Below the pieces are notes generated by a model. That model saw only the letters and a list, made by a program, of their open reading frames with translations. It ran no database searches and was not told the DNA's origin. Both the position numbers and the translations under genes were made by a program. From assembly GCA_030340625.1 (NCBI GenBank), contig JAOPHQ010002293.1, positions 176,001 through 240,000 on the forward strand: a stretch of DNA of 64,000 bases, written 5' to 3'. Of this stretch, positions 44,167 through 56,090 are shown piece by piece. The DNA is from Merluccius polli. Taxonomy: Eukaryota > Chordata > Actinopteri > Gadiformes > Merlucciidae. Numbering within the stretch: the stretch's first letter is position 1; each line of letters begins with the position of its first letter.

Positions 44167-44420
44167 GAGGCCTTTGAGTGGAAGAGGGAGAAGTACGAGG
44201 GCCTAGTCAGTGACTGCCACGACTGGAAGGCAAGGTGCTTGCCTGTGGAGGGTGCAGAGGCTTTGCAGGACAGTCCGTCTTTAGGGCTTACACTGCACAC
44301 GGCATCACAGGCGAGAGGAGGGTAACAACACAGAGGCTGCAAAGAAATCCTCCAGGTGGCTCTGGATCAAGAGAGCGGATCTGTTTCGCTACAAATACTA
44401 TTAAATTATAATATTCAATT

Positions 44421-46160
<1,740 letters not shown>

Positions 46161-46711
46161 GTGTGTGTGTGCTGGCACTGCAGGGAGGCGTATGAAACAC
46201 AACCCTGTGCTCTGGTGCTTGTCGCGTTGTTCTGCTCTCCTCCCTCAGTAATTAGGGTAATGCCACAGGGGCCCTAATTGGTGTTGGCCTGCATTGTGTG
46301 TGTGTGTGTGTTTTTGTTTGTCTGTATTTGTTTTTTTGTATGTGTGAGCGCACATGTGTTTGTGTGTGCACAGTTATCTGTGCACACGTGTGTGTGTTGA
46401 GGTGTGACATCTGTGTCAGGCGGGAGATTTAATGCATGCTAAGGTTACTCTTCACACATCAGCTCAACATCACTCGAGTGCTCATCAATACCCTTTACTT
46501 CACTGCTACTTCAAATACCTTGTTTCTAATATTCATGGAAAACACGATACGGCTGCTGCTCTCGCTGCTCTCGCTGCTCCAAGACTCAGCACTGTGTGTG
46601 TTAATGAGCTGTGTGATGGATTTGTCATTGACACAATGACTTACTATTTATGTAGTTTATTCAGTGAATGCCATGACACACTAACCCAAAACAAAGATTT
46701 TAGTGTTGGTT

Positions 46712-46714
<3 letters not shown>

Positions 46715-46770
<56 letters not shown>
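46715..46770. repeat. (TA)n microsatellite
   Basis: About 28 TA units. Confidence 0.95.
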
Positions 46771-46774
<4 letters not shown>

Positions 46775-46975
46775 AAAAGCTTTGGTTTCAGCAACAATAA
46801 AAAAGGGGGTGTTTGTTTGTTTGTTCACAGTCTAATAGTCAAACTGTAACAGCCTACTCACTCACAGTGGTTCTGACATGTGACATATGACCTGTGTGCT
46901 CTGTGGGTCAGGTCAAATGTTGTAGGAGAAGACTGACTGGGACCTCTGGGTGGACATCTTGTGGTCTTGTGCTTG

Positions 46976-47717
46976 ATGTATGGAGAGGGGAGGGGGAGAG
47001 TTAGATAGTAAGGAGGAGAGGGGAGGTGGAGGGTTAGATAGTAGGGAGAAGAGGGGAGGTGGAGGGTTAGATAGTAAGGAGGAGGGGGAGGTGGAGGGTT
47101 AAATAGTAGGGAGGAGAGGGGAGGGGGAGAGTTAGATAGTAAGGAGGAGAGGGGAGGTGGAGGGTTAGATAGTAAGGAGGAGAGGGGAGGTGGAGGGTTA
47201 GATAGTAAGGAGGAGAGGGGAGGTGGAGGGTTAAATAGTAGGGAGGAGAGGGGAGGTGGATAGTAGGGAGGAGAGGGGAGGTGGAGAGTTAGATAGTAGT
47301 GAGGAGAGGGGAGGGGGAGAGTTAGATAGTAAGGAGGAGAGGGGAGGTGGAGGGTTAGATAGTAAGGAGGAGAGGGAGGTGGAGGGTTAGATAGTAAGGA
47401 GGAGAGGGGAGGGAGAGGGTTAGATAGTAGGGAGGAGAGGGGAGGTGGAGGGTTAGATAGTAGGGAGGAGAGGGGAAGTGGAGGGTTAGATAGTAAGGAG
47501 GAGAGGTGAGGTGGAGGGTTAGATAGTAGGGAGGAGAGGTGAGGTGGAGGGTTAGATAGTAGGGAGGAGAGGGGAGGGAGAGAGTTAGATAGTAAGGAGG
47601 AGAGGGGAGGTGGAGGGTTAAATAGTAGGGAGAAGAGGGGAGGTGGAGGGTTAGATAGTAGGGAGGAGAGGGGAAGTGGAGGGTTAGATAGTAAGGAGGA
47701 GAGGGGAGGTGGAGGGT
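46976..47717. repeat. 33-bp minisatellite, about 22 copies
   Basis: The unit is close to AGGGTTAGATAGTAGGGAGG plus AGAGGGGAGGTGG, with scattered substitutions and a few truncated copies. Because 33 is divisible by 3, the minus strand stays open for 346 codons as Ser-Asn-Pro-Pro-Pro-Pro-Leu-Ser-Ser-Leu-Leu-type repeats. This is a minisatellite, not a protein gene. Confidence 0.95.
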
Positions 47718-49050
47718 GTGAGGACAGAATGCTACGAGAGACAGGTAGAAAAAGGTTTAAATACAGGTGAGTAACAGGAGTGTTATGACATGTTTCTGTC
47801 CTACGATGATGCCTCTGTGAAAAGGGTCTATTGGATAATAGTCTTCTCAGACTAACCAGAGACAGTAAGGAAGGTAAAATAGCCCAGAGGAGAAGCACGC
47901 ATGAGACATCTATTCAGCGGCTTCACTTCTAGGACCACGGCGCCAGCACTTCACCAATACGTTGTTACTCTTGGTGAATGCATTGGTCACACATATGGTC
48001 GCTCCCTATTCTGTGTGTGTCCCCGTTTGAAATAGGTCAATACTGTGCATGTGGAGTAATGTCATATTGAGTTTCTCATTGACAATCCTTAATGGATATA
48101 TTGTTTACCTTTGTCTGTCTTCACATCATGCTATACTTTCTCTTTTTCATGTGAAAAGATTTTCACACTTGTGTCAAGTGTATTTGCAGACTTAATGATG
48201 TTAATGGTGTGTTGTACTGTGCATGCATGTTTGATTCCCATGCATGATCTCCTACGTGGAAAGTGTGGAGGCTTGTTGTTTTTAGTTTAGATTAGTTTAG
48301 TGGTACCTGTCCTTAGGCCCTGCACTGCAGACTCACACACATACACGCAGGCACACACATATGTACACGCACATGCATGCGCACGCACACACACTTGTCT
48401 CTGTGTGAAGGGACGATGTGCACGATAGCAGACGGACAGCAGGCAGAAACATGAAGCTTCAAAGTGCTGCCGGGTCCTGCAGATCGGATGTCCCCCAGCA
48501 TCAGAGATCACAGCCACCATTGTGTTTAACCAGAGGGAGCTTCCCTGCTGTACAGCCAAGCCCCTCCCTCCCTCCCTCCCTCCCTCCCTCCCTCCCTCCC
48601 TCCCTCCCTCCCTCCCTCCCTCCCTCCCTCACTCCCTCACTCCTGCATCCACAGTGGGGCCAATGTGTCCAATGCAATAATACCTCACTGTTTTTCCTGC
48701 TGCTCTATGCTGACATCACACTCGTCTTGTTTTTCTCCAAGCAGTATCGCGGCTCCAACCTGATTAATGGTGTGATCTGTTAGAAATGGTGTTACTGCTT
48801 GTTGGTTTGTTACTTTATTCAAACGTCTGACTATTCACAAGCACACATTTTTACAATGTAAAATGTGCTCTGTTCTGTTAAATCATCCATTAATCCACAT
48901 GAAAATAAGATGTTATAATATATCTTTGGACCTATCGGGTATCCTGTGTGTATACATATTATTGTTCTTGTATTTAGATTTTGGTTGCATGCTTGGCCAT
49001 AGAAGCTGCTTCTGAATTCAATATTTCTGTGTTTTCTGTGTTCCCCATAG
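47718..49050. other. Interval upstream of the first S100 gene
   Basis: No coding exon is seen. A (CCCT)n tract lies at 48561-48630. The S100 gene at 49053 begins in an exon with acceptor CCCCATAG, so a non-coding exon must lie somewhere upstream; I could not place it. Confidence 0.4.
48561..48631. repeat. (CCCT)n microsatellite
   Basis: About 17 tetranucleotide units. Confidence 0.95.
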
Positions 49051-49052
49051 GA

Positions 49053-49306
49053 ATGGAGTCAGCCATTATTAAACTGGTGGATGTCTTCCAGAGTCACGCT
49101 GGGAAGGACAAGACCCTGGGGAAGAAAGAGTTCCAGAAACTGGTGGATACCGAACTTAAGAATTTCATAACTGTAAGTTATGTTCCTCCAATCCTTTCTG
49201 ACATATGTGTCACTTTAGCATTATATCTATACAACATAAGGTTCATCATGTTCTGCCTTTTGCATTGGGAGATTTTAAATATGTTGCTACTTGAATTGAG
49301 GAGTGA

Positions 49307-49390
<84 letters not shown>

Positions 49391-49522
49391 TAGAATACAC
49401 AAAACAAATCCGCAGTGAATGAATTAAGGGACAAAATTGATAAAAACAAGGATGGAAAGATCAACTTCGAGGAATACTTCCAGCTGGTTACTCAACTGGC
49501 CACTAATAAATGCAAACAGTAA
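49053..49522 (+). CDS. Divergent S100 EF-hand protein, 82 residues
   Basis: Two coding exons, 49053-49172 and 49394-49522, split after residue 40 at the usual S100 position; the upstream acceptor is CCCCATAG. S100 proteins are small dimeric calcium sensors. The N-terminal EF-hand is shortened: FQSHAGKDKTLGKKEF has three residues fewer than the neighbouring S100 (FHKYSGDEGDKYTLSRAEL), a deletion like that in S100A10. The second EF-hand, DKNKDGKINFEE, is canonical and should bind calcium, unlike that of S100A10. The chain ends early (TNKCKQ) without a long tail. ATTAAA at 49770-49775 is a likely polyadenylation signal. I do not assign a subfamily name. Confidence 0.85.
49310..49386. repeat. (TC)n forming the polypyrimidine tract of an S100 intron
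   Basis: About 38 TC units end 7 bp before the acceptor TAG of the exon at 49394. Confidence 0.95.
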
Positions 49523-49769
49523 ATGCAGCTGTGTCAAGATAGTGTCTCACCTGGTGTTGGACTGTGCTTTGCATTGTTGCTCTATATCATTTACTATTAA
49601 GAGCTTTCTAGTTCATAAAACTAAATACGTTGGCTAATTTTGATATTGTTGATATTTCAATAATACAATATTCATTGATGGCAGTTTATTTTTTATATTA
49701 GGCAGCTGATTTTTAAGTCTTCCAATGTTCCAATGTCTGTATGTATAATGTCCAATGTATAATTATGAC

Positions 49770-49775
49770 ATTAAA
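49770..49775 (+). terminator. Polyadenylation signal ATTAAA of the S100 gene
   Basis: The variant hexamer lies 248 bp after the stop. Confidence 0.5.
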
Positions 49776-50277
49776 GAAACACATTTTGCTTGTCCCTTTT
49801 GTTTTCTAAGCTTCATCAACACAACACAACGTAAAACTTAATGGAAATGCTTTATTTGAAACCCATTGTCTATGTAACTGTATTCATCAACATCCAATGA
49901 AGACATTTTGAATATGGTTTAATGCAATAGGGGTTTAGGATTTAGTGACTTGACTTGTGCTAACGTTGTGGTTGTGCTATTACAGTACATTACATACAGT
50001 AACCCTTTGATGTTATCAGAGGAGTGAAGCTGTAGATGTTTCTACTAGCTAGAGGTGATCCCTCGGTTTTATTGTGATCTTGCCCAGCACACACACCTCA
50101 CCCTCCAATGAAACGATACCTCTGCTTTGTCCTAATCCACAACCAATGGTGGCTAAATTTAGTTGCAACTGTGCCGTCAAGGATGTCACACTCAGCAGGC
50201 TTACCTGTATCAACAATTGAAACCTGAGACCAATGTATACACATCTCTTTGAGCTGACCGCCAGTCTGCAACACTAT

Positions 50278-50280
<3 letters not shown>

Positions 50281-50337
<57 letters not shown>

Positions 50338-50363
50338 GCACGCACACACACACACACACACAC
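50281..50363. repeat. (CA)n microsatellite
   Basis: CA tract with GCGCACGC interruption. A second CA tract with a CCA block lies at 50697-50762. No gene is seen between 49776 and 51270. Confidence 0.95.
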
Positions 50364-50694
50364 AAACATATGACACATGATACAACTACTTCACTGTCAT
50401 TCACAATGCAATACTACACTGTTACATGAAACACACACATAGGGATTCTCTTATGACATTATGTGTGTATGTTAATGTTATAATGTATAAAAGTACCCCT
50501 ACCGATAATAAACTCCCATGTAACTTCAGGATGAATGTCTACATGTCAGTGGTCCATTTCTGCATTACATTACATTTTTTTTACCGTATGTATCTGTATC
50601 TGTATGTAGCAGCTTGTGCTTGGTTGGATTTGTTTATTCTGAAGTGTGTTTCATAATTTCTTGATGGGGAATTATATGGCTGGCAGGTGCAAAG

Positions 50695-50729
<35 letters not shown>

Positions 50730-51270
50730 ACCACCACCACACACACACACACACACACACACAGTTGTTACCCTATATGTGTGGAAAATATCGCTGGCCT
50801 TGTCATCAATCAATCATTATCATAGCTACAATCTATACCTTTTTCCTCAAACCACAACACTGTGTCCTACATTCACCACTAAAAGCATGCAGCCCCTGTG
50901 GTCCAGGTTGACGATCAGATTGGATGGAGGAAGCCATTTACTTAATGTCTTGCTGTGGGCAGAGCGCCCTGACAGTGTTTTTGTTGTGCATCTACTTCAT
51001 CTGATAGTAGGGCAGCATCATGAGGTGTGAGGGGGTGGGCGGGTCTTATCCACCTCTTTTCAAACCCAATGTCAGCTGGTCAGATAGGTAAGCAGAGATG
51101 GAGATGTGTGAGTGTGGGGGGAGTGGGGTCGGGGGGGAGGGGCAACAGGTGGACTCGGAGGAGGAGGGGGTGGGTGAGGTTAGAGGAGGTGGGGTCAGGT
51201 GGAGGGGGAGAGGAGGAGGGGGTGGGTGAGGTTAGAGGAGGTGGGGTCAGGTGGAAGGGGGGAGAGAGCG

Positions 51271-51370
51271 AATATAAGGGGCCGTCCGCCTCACTCCCTC
51301 ACCAGTCGTCCATCCCAAGCCTCTTCAACTTCCAGTGGACCAGAGAGCCAGCACTCCTCCTCCTACTCAG
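51271..51370 (+). promoter_or_regulatory. s100a1: TATA box and non-coding first exon of the s100a1-like gene
   Basis: AATATAAGGGG (51271-51281) is a TATA-type element. About 30 bp further a pyrimidine-rich leader begins, and it ends CTACTCAG|GTAAGG at 51370. S100 genes normally have a short non-coding first exon. A second possible non-coding exon, 52160-52202 (acceptor CCTCCAG, donor CA|GTGAGT), lies downstream. Confidence 0.6.
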
Positions 51371-51784
51371 GTAAGGATACAGGGAACTTGGGCTTGGACT
51401 GTGTGTGACTTCACTTTTCAATTGTCTGCCTTTCTCAGTCTTTCCTTATGAGGACTTTGTTTTGCTGCAGTTAGTCATTTTGTAGGTCAGTAGGTCAGGA
51501 AGTTCTCTGTTATTCTGAAAAGTTAAGGAGTGTATCTTGGGTGTTTCTGCACTGATGGAGAGCGACATCAGAACGGACTTTGTGTTCATTCATGTCTGTT
51601 TATTGTGTTGCTCCCCCCTGGAAAGCAATAGTGTCTGTGTTCCGATTGGCTGTGGTGTGTCGTACCTTTAAAGGTCCACACGACAGCAACAGTGTCCTAC
51701 GGTGTTGTCCACCGTTGACACAAGAAAGTGTGAAATGCCATGTCGACGACACAGGAATGGTTAACAGATCAGGTGTCTGCGGGT

Positions 51785-52135
51785 CAGAGGAGGCGCAGGT
51801 TAAACACACACACACACAGTGTTACACCTGGTGGGTCAGAAGAGGCGCAGGTTAAACACACACACACACAGTGTTACACCTGGTGGGTCAGAGGAGGCGC
51901 AGGTTAAACACACACACACAGTGTTACACTTGGTGGGTCAGAGGAGGCGCAGGTTAAACACACACACACAGTGTTACACCTGGTGGGTCAGAGGAGGCGC
52001 AGGTTAAACACACAAACAAAACACACAGCGTTACAGCTGGTGGGTCAGAGGAGGCGCAGGTTAAACACACACACACAGTGTTACACCTGGTGGGTCAGAG
52101 GAGGCGCAGGATAAACACACACACAGTGTTACACC
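51785..52135. repeat. About 50-bp minisatellite in intron 1 of the s100a1-like gene
   Basis: Seven copies of a unit made of GTGTTACACCTGGTGGGTCA, then GAGGAGGCGCAGGTTAAA and a short CA tract whose length varies between copies. Confidence 0.9.
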
Positions 52136-52800
52136 TGTCCACTGTATTGTTTCCTCCAGCCATCCGGTCCACTCGGATTCCCTTTCCATCCGCTCTGCTT
52201 CAGTGAGTACCATCTCACTGCTGCTCTGGCTGCTGCTGTCAGCGGGCTTAGAGTTTCATTCTTATCAGCAGGCTATCATGTCAGTGTATCTCACTGTCTT
52301 CTGGCGAGCCTCTTCATGGGGTGACTGATCGAGGAGCACTCAATCCAGATGAGGGACACGTTGAAACTATTGGGGGGGGGGGGGGGCAAAACAAGAGCCG
52401 GACCTGACCACTCTTGTCTGTTTTTCTGCTCTAAAAAATACTGGTCTCAACAACAACCGGCAACGCTCCTCAGATTAGGTTCTGATGAGTTTATGAGGTT
52501 ATGGTAAAAGTCCTTCAGATGCTCTTACATGCTGTTGCGTCTGTCTGTCTCCCTCTGCCTTTTATATGTATTTATCTGGCTGCTTGTCATCCAATCTATA
52601 AATCAATGTAACAGAAGTAGGATATAATAGATTACATAGGCAGAGAGGTAAGAGATGGTTTAAACTTGTATTGGTTTGTGGCTGAGACAGAGCGGATGCA
52701 ACTGGTAGGGCTTTTGACAGAGCTTGTTCTTTCTTCACACCATTTATTTACTCTGTCTCTCTCCCATTCTCTCACCCATTCTCTCACCCATTCTCTTTCC

Positions 52801-52845
<45 letters not shown>

Positions 52846-52864
52846 CTCTTCCTCTTCCAGCACC

Positions 52865-53618
52865 ATGACTATGCCCAACTCAGAGAACAACTCCACCCTG
52901 GAGACGGCCATGCAGCTGATGATCCAGACCTTCCACAAGTACTCAGGTGACGAGGGAGACAAGTACACACTGAGCAGAGCCGAGCTCAAGGTGATGCTCA
53001 ATGCAGAGCTAGGGAACTACCTCGGGGTAAGACACATGCAACACACACACACACGACACGATGCACACACACAGACTCACAATCACACACCACTCACACA
53101 CACACATGTATCAAAAGATACACAATGCACAAACACATACACACACACACACTTATAAAGAGACTATCACACACAGAGACTCACACAAAGACTCACAAAC
53201 ACACACTTGCATGCACACGCACACACACACAAACACACACAGTCATGCACACTCATGCACATGCAGACTCACAAACACACATGCATACACACATACTCAT
53301 ATACCACACACACACACATACACACACACACACACACATGCATGGACTCAAAAACACACATGCACACAAATATACACAAGGCACACACATAAACACACAC
53401 CATTGTACTGTAGCAATCAAAGAGTTACTCCCCCCCCTCTGCAGAATGCCCAGGACAAGGAGGCGGTGGACAAGGTGATGGGAGACCTGGACTCCAACAA
53501 CGACGGGGAGGTGGACTTTACCGAGTTCATCATCCTGGTCGGGGCCCTCACCGTCGCCTGCAATGACTTCTTCCTGGAGTTCAACGAAAAGCAGGAGAAG
53601 AAGACCCAAAAGAAGTGA
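52865..53618 (+). CDS. s100a1: S100A1-like calcium-binding protein, 111 residues
   Basis: Two coding exons, 52865-53026 and 53445-53618, with the ATG four bases into its exon after acceptor CTTCCAG. The S100-type EF-hand (FHKYSGDEGDKYTLSRAEL) is full length. The second loop DSNNDGEVDFTE is canonical. The segment ALTVACNDFF is diagnostic of the S100A1/S100 group. The C-terminus has a Lys-rich extension (EKQEKKTQKK), longer than in mammalian S100A1. In vertebrates S100A1 tunes calcium handling in muscle and neurons. Naming within the fish-specific S100 set (s100a1, s100s, icn) is uncertain. AATAAA is at 54043-54048. Confidence 0.85.
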
Positions 53619-53675
53619 AGACCTTCCCCACTCCCGCCCTGCACACGTGCACAACATACGCACACACTCTAAGGA

Positions 53676-53716
<41 letters not shown>

Positions 53717-54042
53717 GGACATGGCCAGCTATACACCTCTTGGAGCTCAGCTTCGTGAAGGCCCCGCCCCTACCGGGGATATTCAGAACATGAATACATA
53801 CACTCGCCTGTCATTGGTCACTTGAGTCGTGAGTGTTAGTGGATGTGTGTACTCATGTGTGACATCCCCATTGGTCTTGCATTTCAAACTGTTTTTGTTC
53901 TGCAGTGTAAAAGTCTGAATAATCAGTATTTGTGACTACATTAACATCAGTGATTATGAATATGTGATTATGTGTCTCTGTTGAATAATTTTGTAAACAT
54001 TTGTAAAACCTTTCAATTATGATGCATGCTCCTCCTGGATAG

Positions 54043-54048
54043 AATAAA
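54043..54048 (+). terminator. Polyadenylation signal of the s100a1-like gene
   Basis: AATAAA, 425 bp after the stop codon. Confidence 0.55.
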
Positions 54049-54183
54049 CACAAGATTTGATGAAACTTGAGGCCTTCAGTGTGTAATACATTGTGTGTGC
54101 TACATTTTGCATGACAACTTCATTGCAGATGAAGTGATGTAGCGATGGTTGCACAGCATACTCCACATAAACAGTCTATATTA

Positions 54184-54345
54184 TAGGGGCAGTGTAATGG
54201 TTAGGGTCTTCCATTCCCACCAACAGGTTCTGGGTTCGATGTCCACAGCTGCTCCAAGAGGAAGATTCCCAACCCCTACCTGATACTTAATACTCTCCTT
54301 CCACTGTAAGTCGCTTTGGATAAAAGTGTCTGCCAAGTGACGCTG
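54184..54345 (+). mobile_element. tRNA-derived SINE
   Basis: GCAGTGTAATGGTTAGGG resembles a pol III A box region and GGTTCGATGTCC a B box, about 40 bp apart. The 3' part contains GTAAGTCGCTTTGGATAAAA, a motif very common in fish SINEs and related to the repeat at 17060. Confidence 0.65.
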
Positions 54346-55084
54346 TATAGGCTTCCTTCTTCTTCTTTTCTCCATAGACCAAATTGATTTAGAGAGAAAA
54401 GTTAACGTTTACAGTCTTTTTATTTGATCATGTTAAAGTTAACTAAATATAGATATATTTATATTGTATGGATAGATAGATAGTTTCCAGGTTGTTATCT
54501 ATGTCCTATTTATTATTTCTTTAATGAAGCAACCGTTTTTACAAGAGCAAAACCGTAAAATGGGCACCAGATGGCAGCAAGTAGCCATAGTACTTTCTGC
54601 TATATGTAATCCTGCTACACAACCTGTTTACAGCATGCAGTCATTATCGCTGTATCACATGGGTGTGTTATGTAATTGTAATTGATCTAGGAACAATTTA
54701 ATTCACGATCCATAAAGATGAAACGGTAACACTTTATAGTACACACTATTAAGCATTAGTTAAGCATTAATAAATACTGAATTCATCATTTATAACGCAT
54801 TTTTCAGACATGAATACACATTAGTATGTAGTTTATAAACACAGTTAAAAATGTTTTATTCATCATTGATAAGCACATTAGTTATGGATTAGTAAATATT
54901 GAATTCATCATTTATAAAGCATGTTTCTGCCATAAATACTCATTACTATGTGGTTTATAATCACAGTTATAAACGTTTTACTCTTCATTAATAAGCTCAT
55001 CTATAACGTGCTAATGATTGCATTTTCATATTTTATATATGATGGATTCAGCATTTATAAATCAAGTATTACATCACTAACTAA

Positions 55085-55255
55085 CAGTGATGGGAATAAC
55101 GGCGTTATAAATAACGGCGTTACTAACGGCGTTCTCTTTTTCAGTAACGAGTAATCTAACGGATTACTCTCACCATCACGGTAACGCCGTTACCGTTACT
55201 TCCAAAAAATGCGGCGCGTTACTATATTGAAGCTATTTTTTTTATTAGACCATCT

Positions 55256-55290
<35 letters not shown>

Positions 55291-56090
55291 GTTCCCTCTT
55301 GGTTAGTGTGCCGAGACAATTGCATTAATGATACGATTGGCTGAGGTCGAGTAATGACACGGTAAACCAATCAGAGGTAGAGTTGGGCGGGTGTTGTTTA
55401 CACATTCGAAAGCATGCAGCATGCATGCTGACTCGGACACACGGACACAAGTTACGAGAAACAGGAATGGCGAGCCAAAGTGATCCCCCAGTAGCATTTT
55501 TTCAATGGAAATACAGACATTACTTTTCTTATCAAGAAAAGAAAGGCACTAGTGTAAGCGTGAAGTGCACATTATGCCCCGGAGTCAAGTGCCTCTCCAC
55601 GTCGGTGTCGAGCAATTCAAACCTAATGAAACATCTCGAGTGAATGTTTTATTTATTTTTGGTACATTGCTAAACAAGCGTCATTTCATTTTGCCTAGTT
55701 GTGGCCTGTTGAGGTGCAATAAATATAAAACGTTCCCAAACATATTGTTATTTTTATTGATCCACTATATAAACATAGTAATTATAATATTACATTTTAT
55801 TGGAGGTTAGTCTCACTTTGCACAGCAACATTAAAATAGGTTTGTGTACTGTGGATGTGTGGGTTTCTGTTAGAGTCCTGTCTGTTCTGTTAAAGAGGGG
55901 TGGAGGTGGTGTCCAAATTCTTTGACATGTTTGAGCATTAAAAAATGTACATGAAAGTAACTAAATAGTTACTTTCCAAAGTAACTAGTTACTTTTAAAA
56001 TATGTAACTAAGTAACTACTTTAGTTACTTTTTGGGGGGAGTAACTAGTATCTAACTAATTACTTTTTTAAAGTAACTTGCCCAACACTG
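55085..56090 (+). mobile_element. Non-autonomous hAT element carrying a BED-finger exon
   Basis: The element begins CAGTGATGGGAATAACGG and ends AAGTTACTTGCCCAACACTG-like (actual: AAGTAACTTGCCCAACACTG). It is flanked by CTAACTAA at 55077-55084 and 56091-56098. Subterminal AGTAACTA and TAACG motifs are abundant. It contains a BED-finger frame but lacks a transposase catalytic region. Confidence 0.85.
55467..55643 (+). pseudogene. BED-type zinc finger fragment of a hAT transposase
   Basis: From ATG at 55467 the frame gives 58 residues: MASQSDPPVAFFQWKYRHYF, then a VKCTLCPG knuckle and SNSNLMKHLE before TGA. This is the aromatic-rich start, CxxC and terminal His of a BED finger, the DNA-binding end of hAT transposases. 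Nothing of the catalytic domain follows, so it is a remnant. Whether it is transcribed is unknown. Confidence 0.65.

Larger units (their letters stand above)
39846..44408 (+). mobile_element. Decayed R2/NeSL-type LINE, interrupted by a DNA transposon
   Basis: Broken frames carry, in order: an N-terminal finger-like CLCGKIC..KIHQSRMKC (about 40070), reverse transcriptase motif A LWLDLANAYGS (about 41200), the catalytic box as YMNDLTVTT instead of YMDD (41634), and LEHILSCC of the C-terminal CCHC knuckle (about 42320). The endonuclease-like end LTVPWEDR (about 42630) continues as KREKYEGLVSDC at about 44180. This order (finger, RT, CCHC, restriction-like endonuclease) is that of R2/NeSL/HERO-type LINEs. 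Stops, frameshifts and a 31-bp repeat expansion make it dead. The 12-bp sequence TAATATTCAATT flanks it at 39834-39845 and 44409-44420. Bases 42666-44166 are a later insertion. Confidence 0.75.

Noticed and set aside
46858..47898. 346-residue proline-rich protein on the minus strand
   Set aside because: It is the translation of the 33-bp minisatellite; the flanks show no exon signals.
51785..52135. Regular repeats with spacers, CRISPR-like at first sight
   Set aside because: Spacers are only variable CA tracts, the DNA is vertebrate and no cas genes exist; it is a minisatellite.
54948..55154. Hydrophobic frame repeated at 56806-57000
   Set aside because: The same sequence lies in both arms of the foldback element; AT-rich non-coding DNA.
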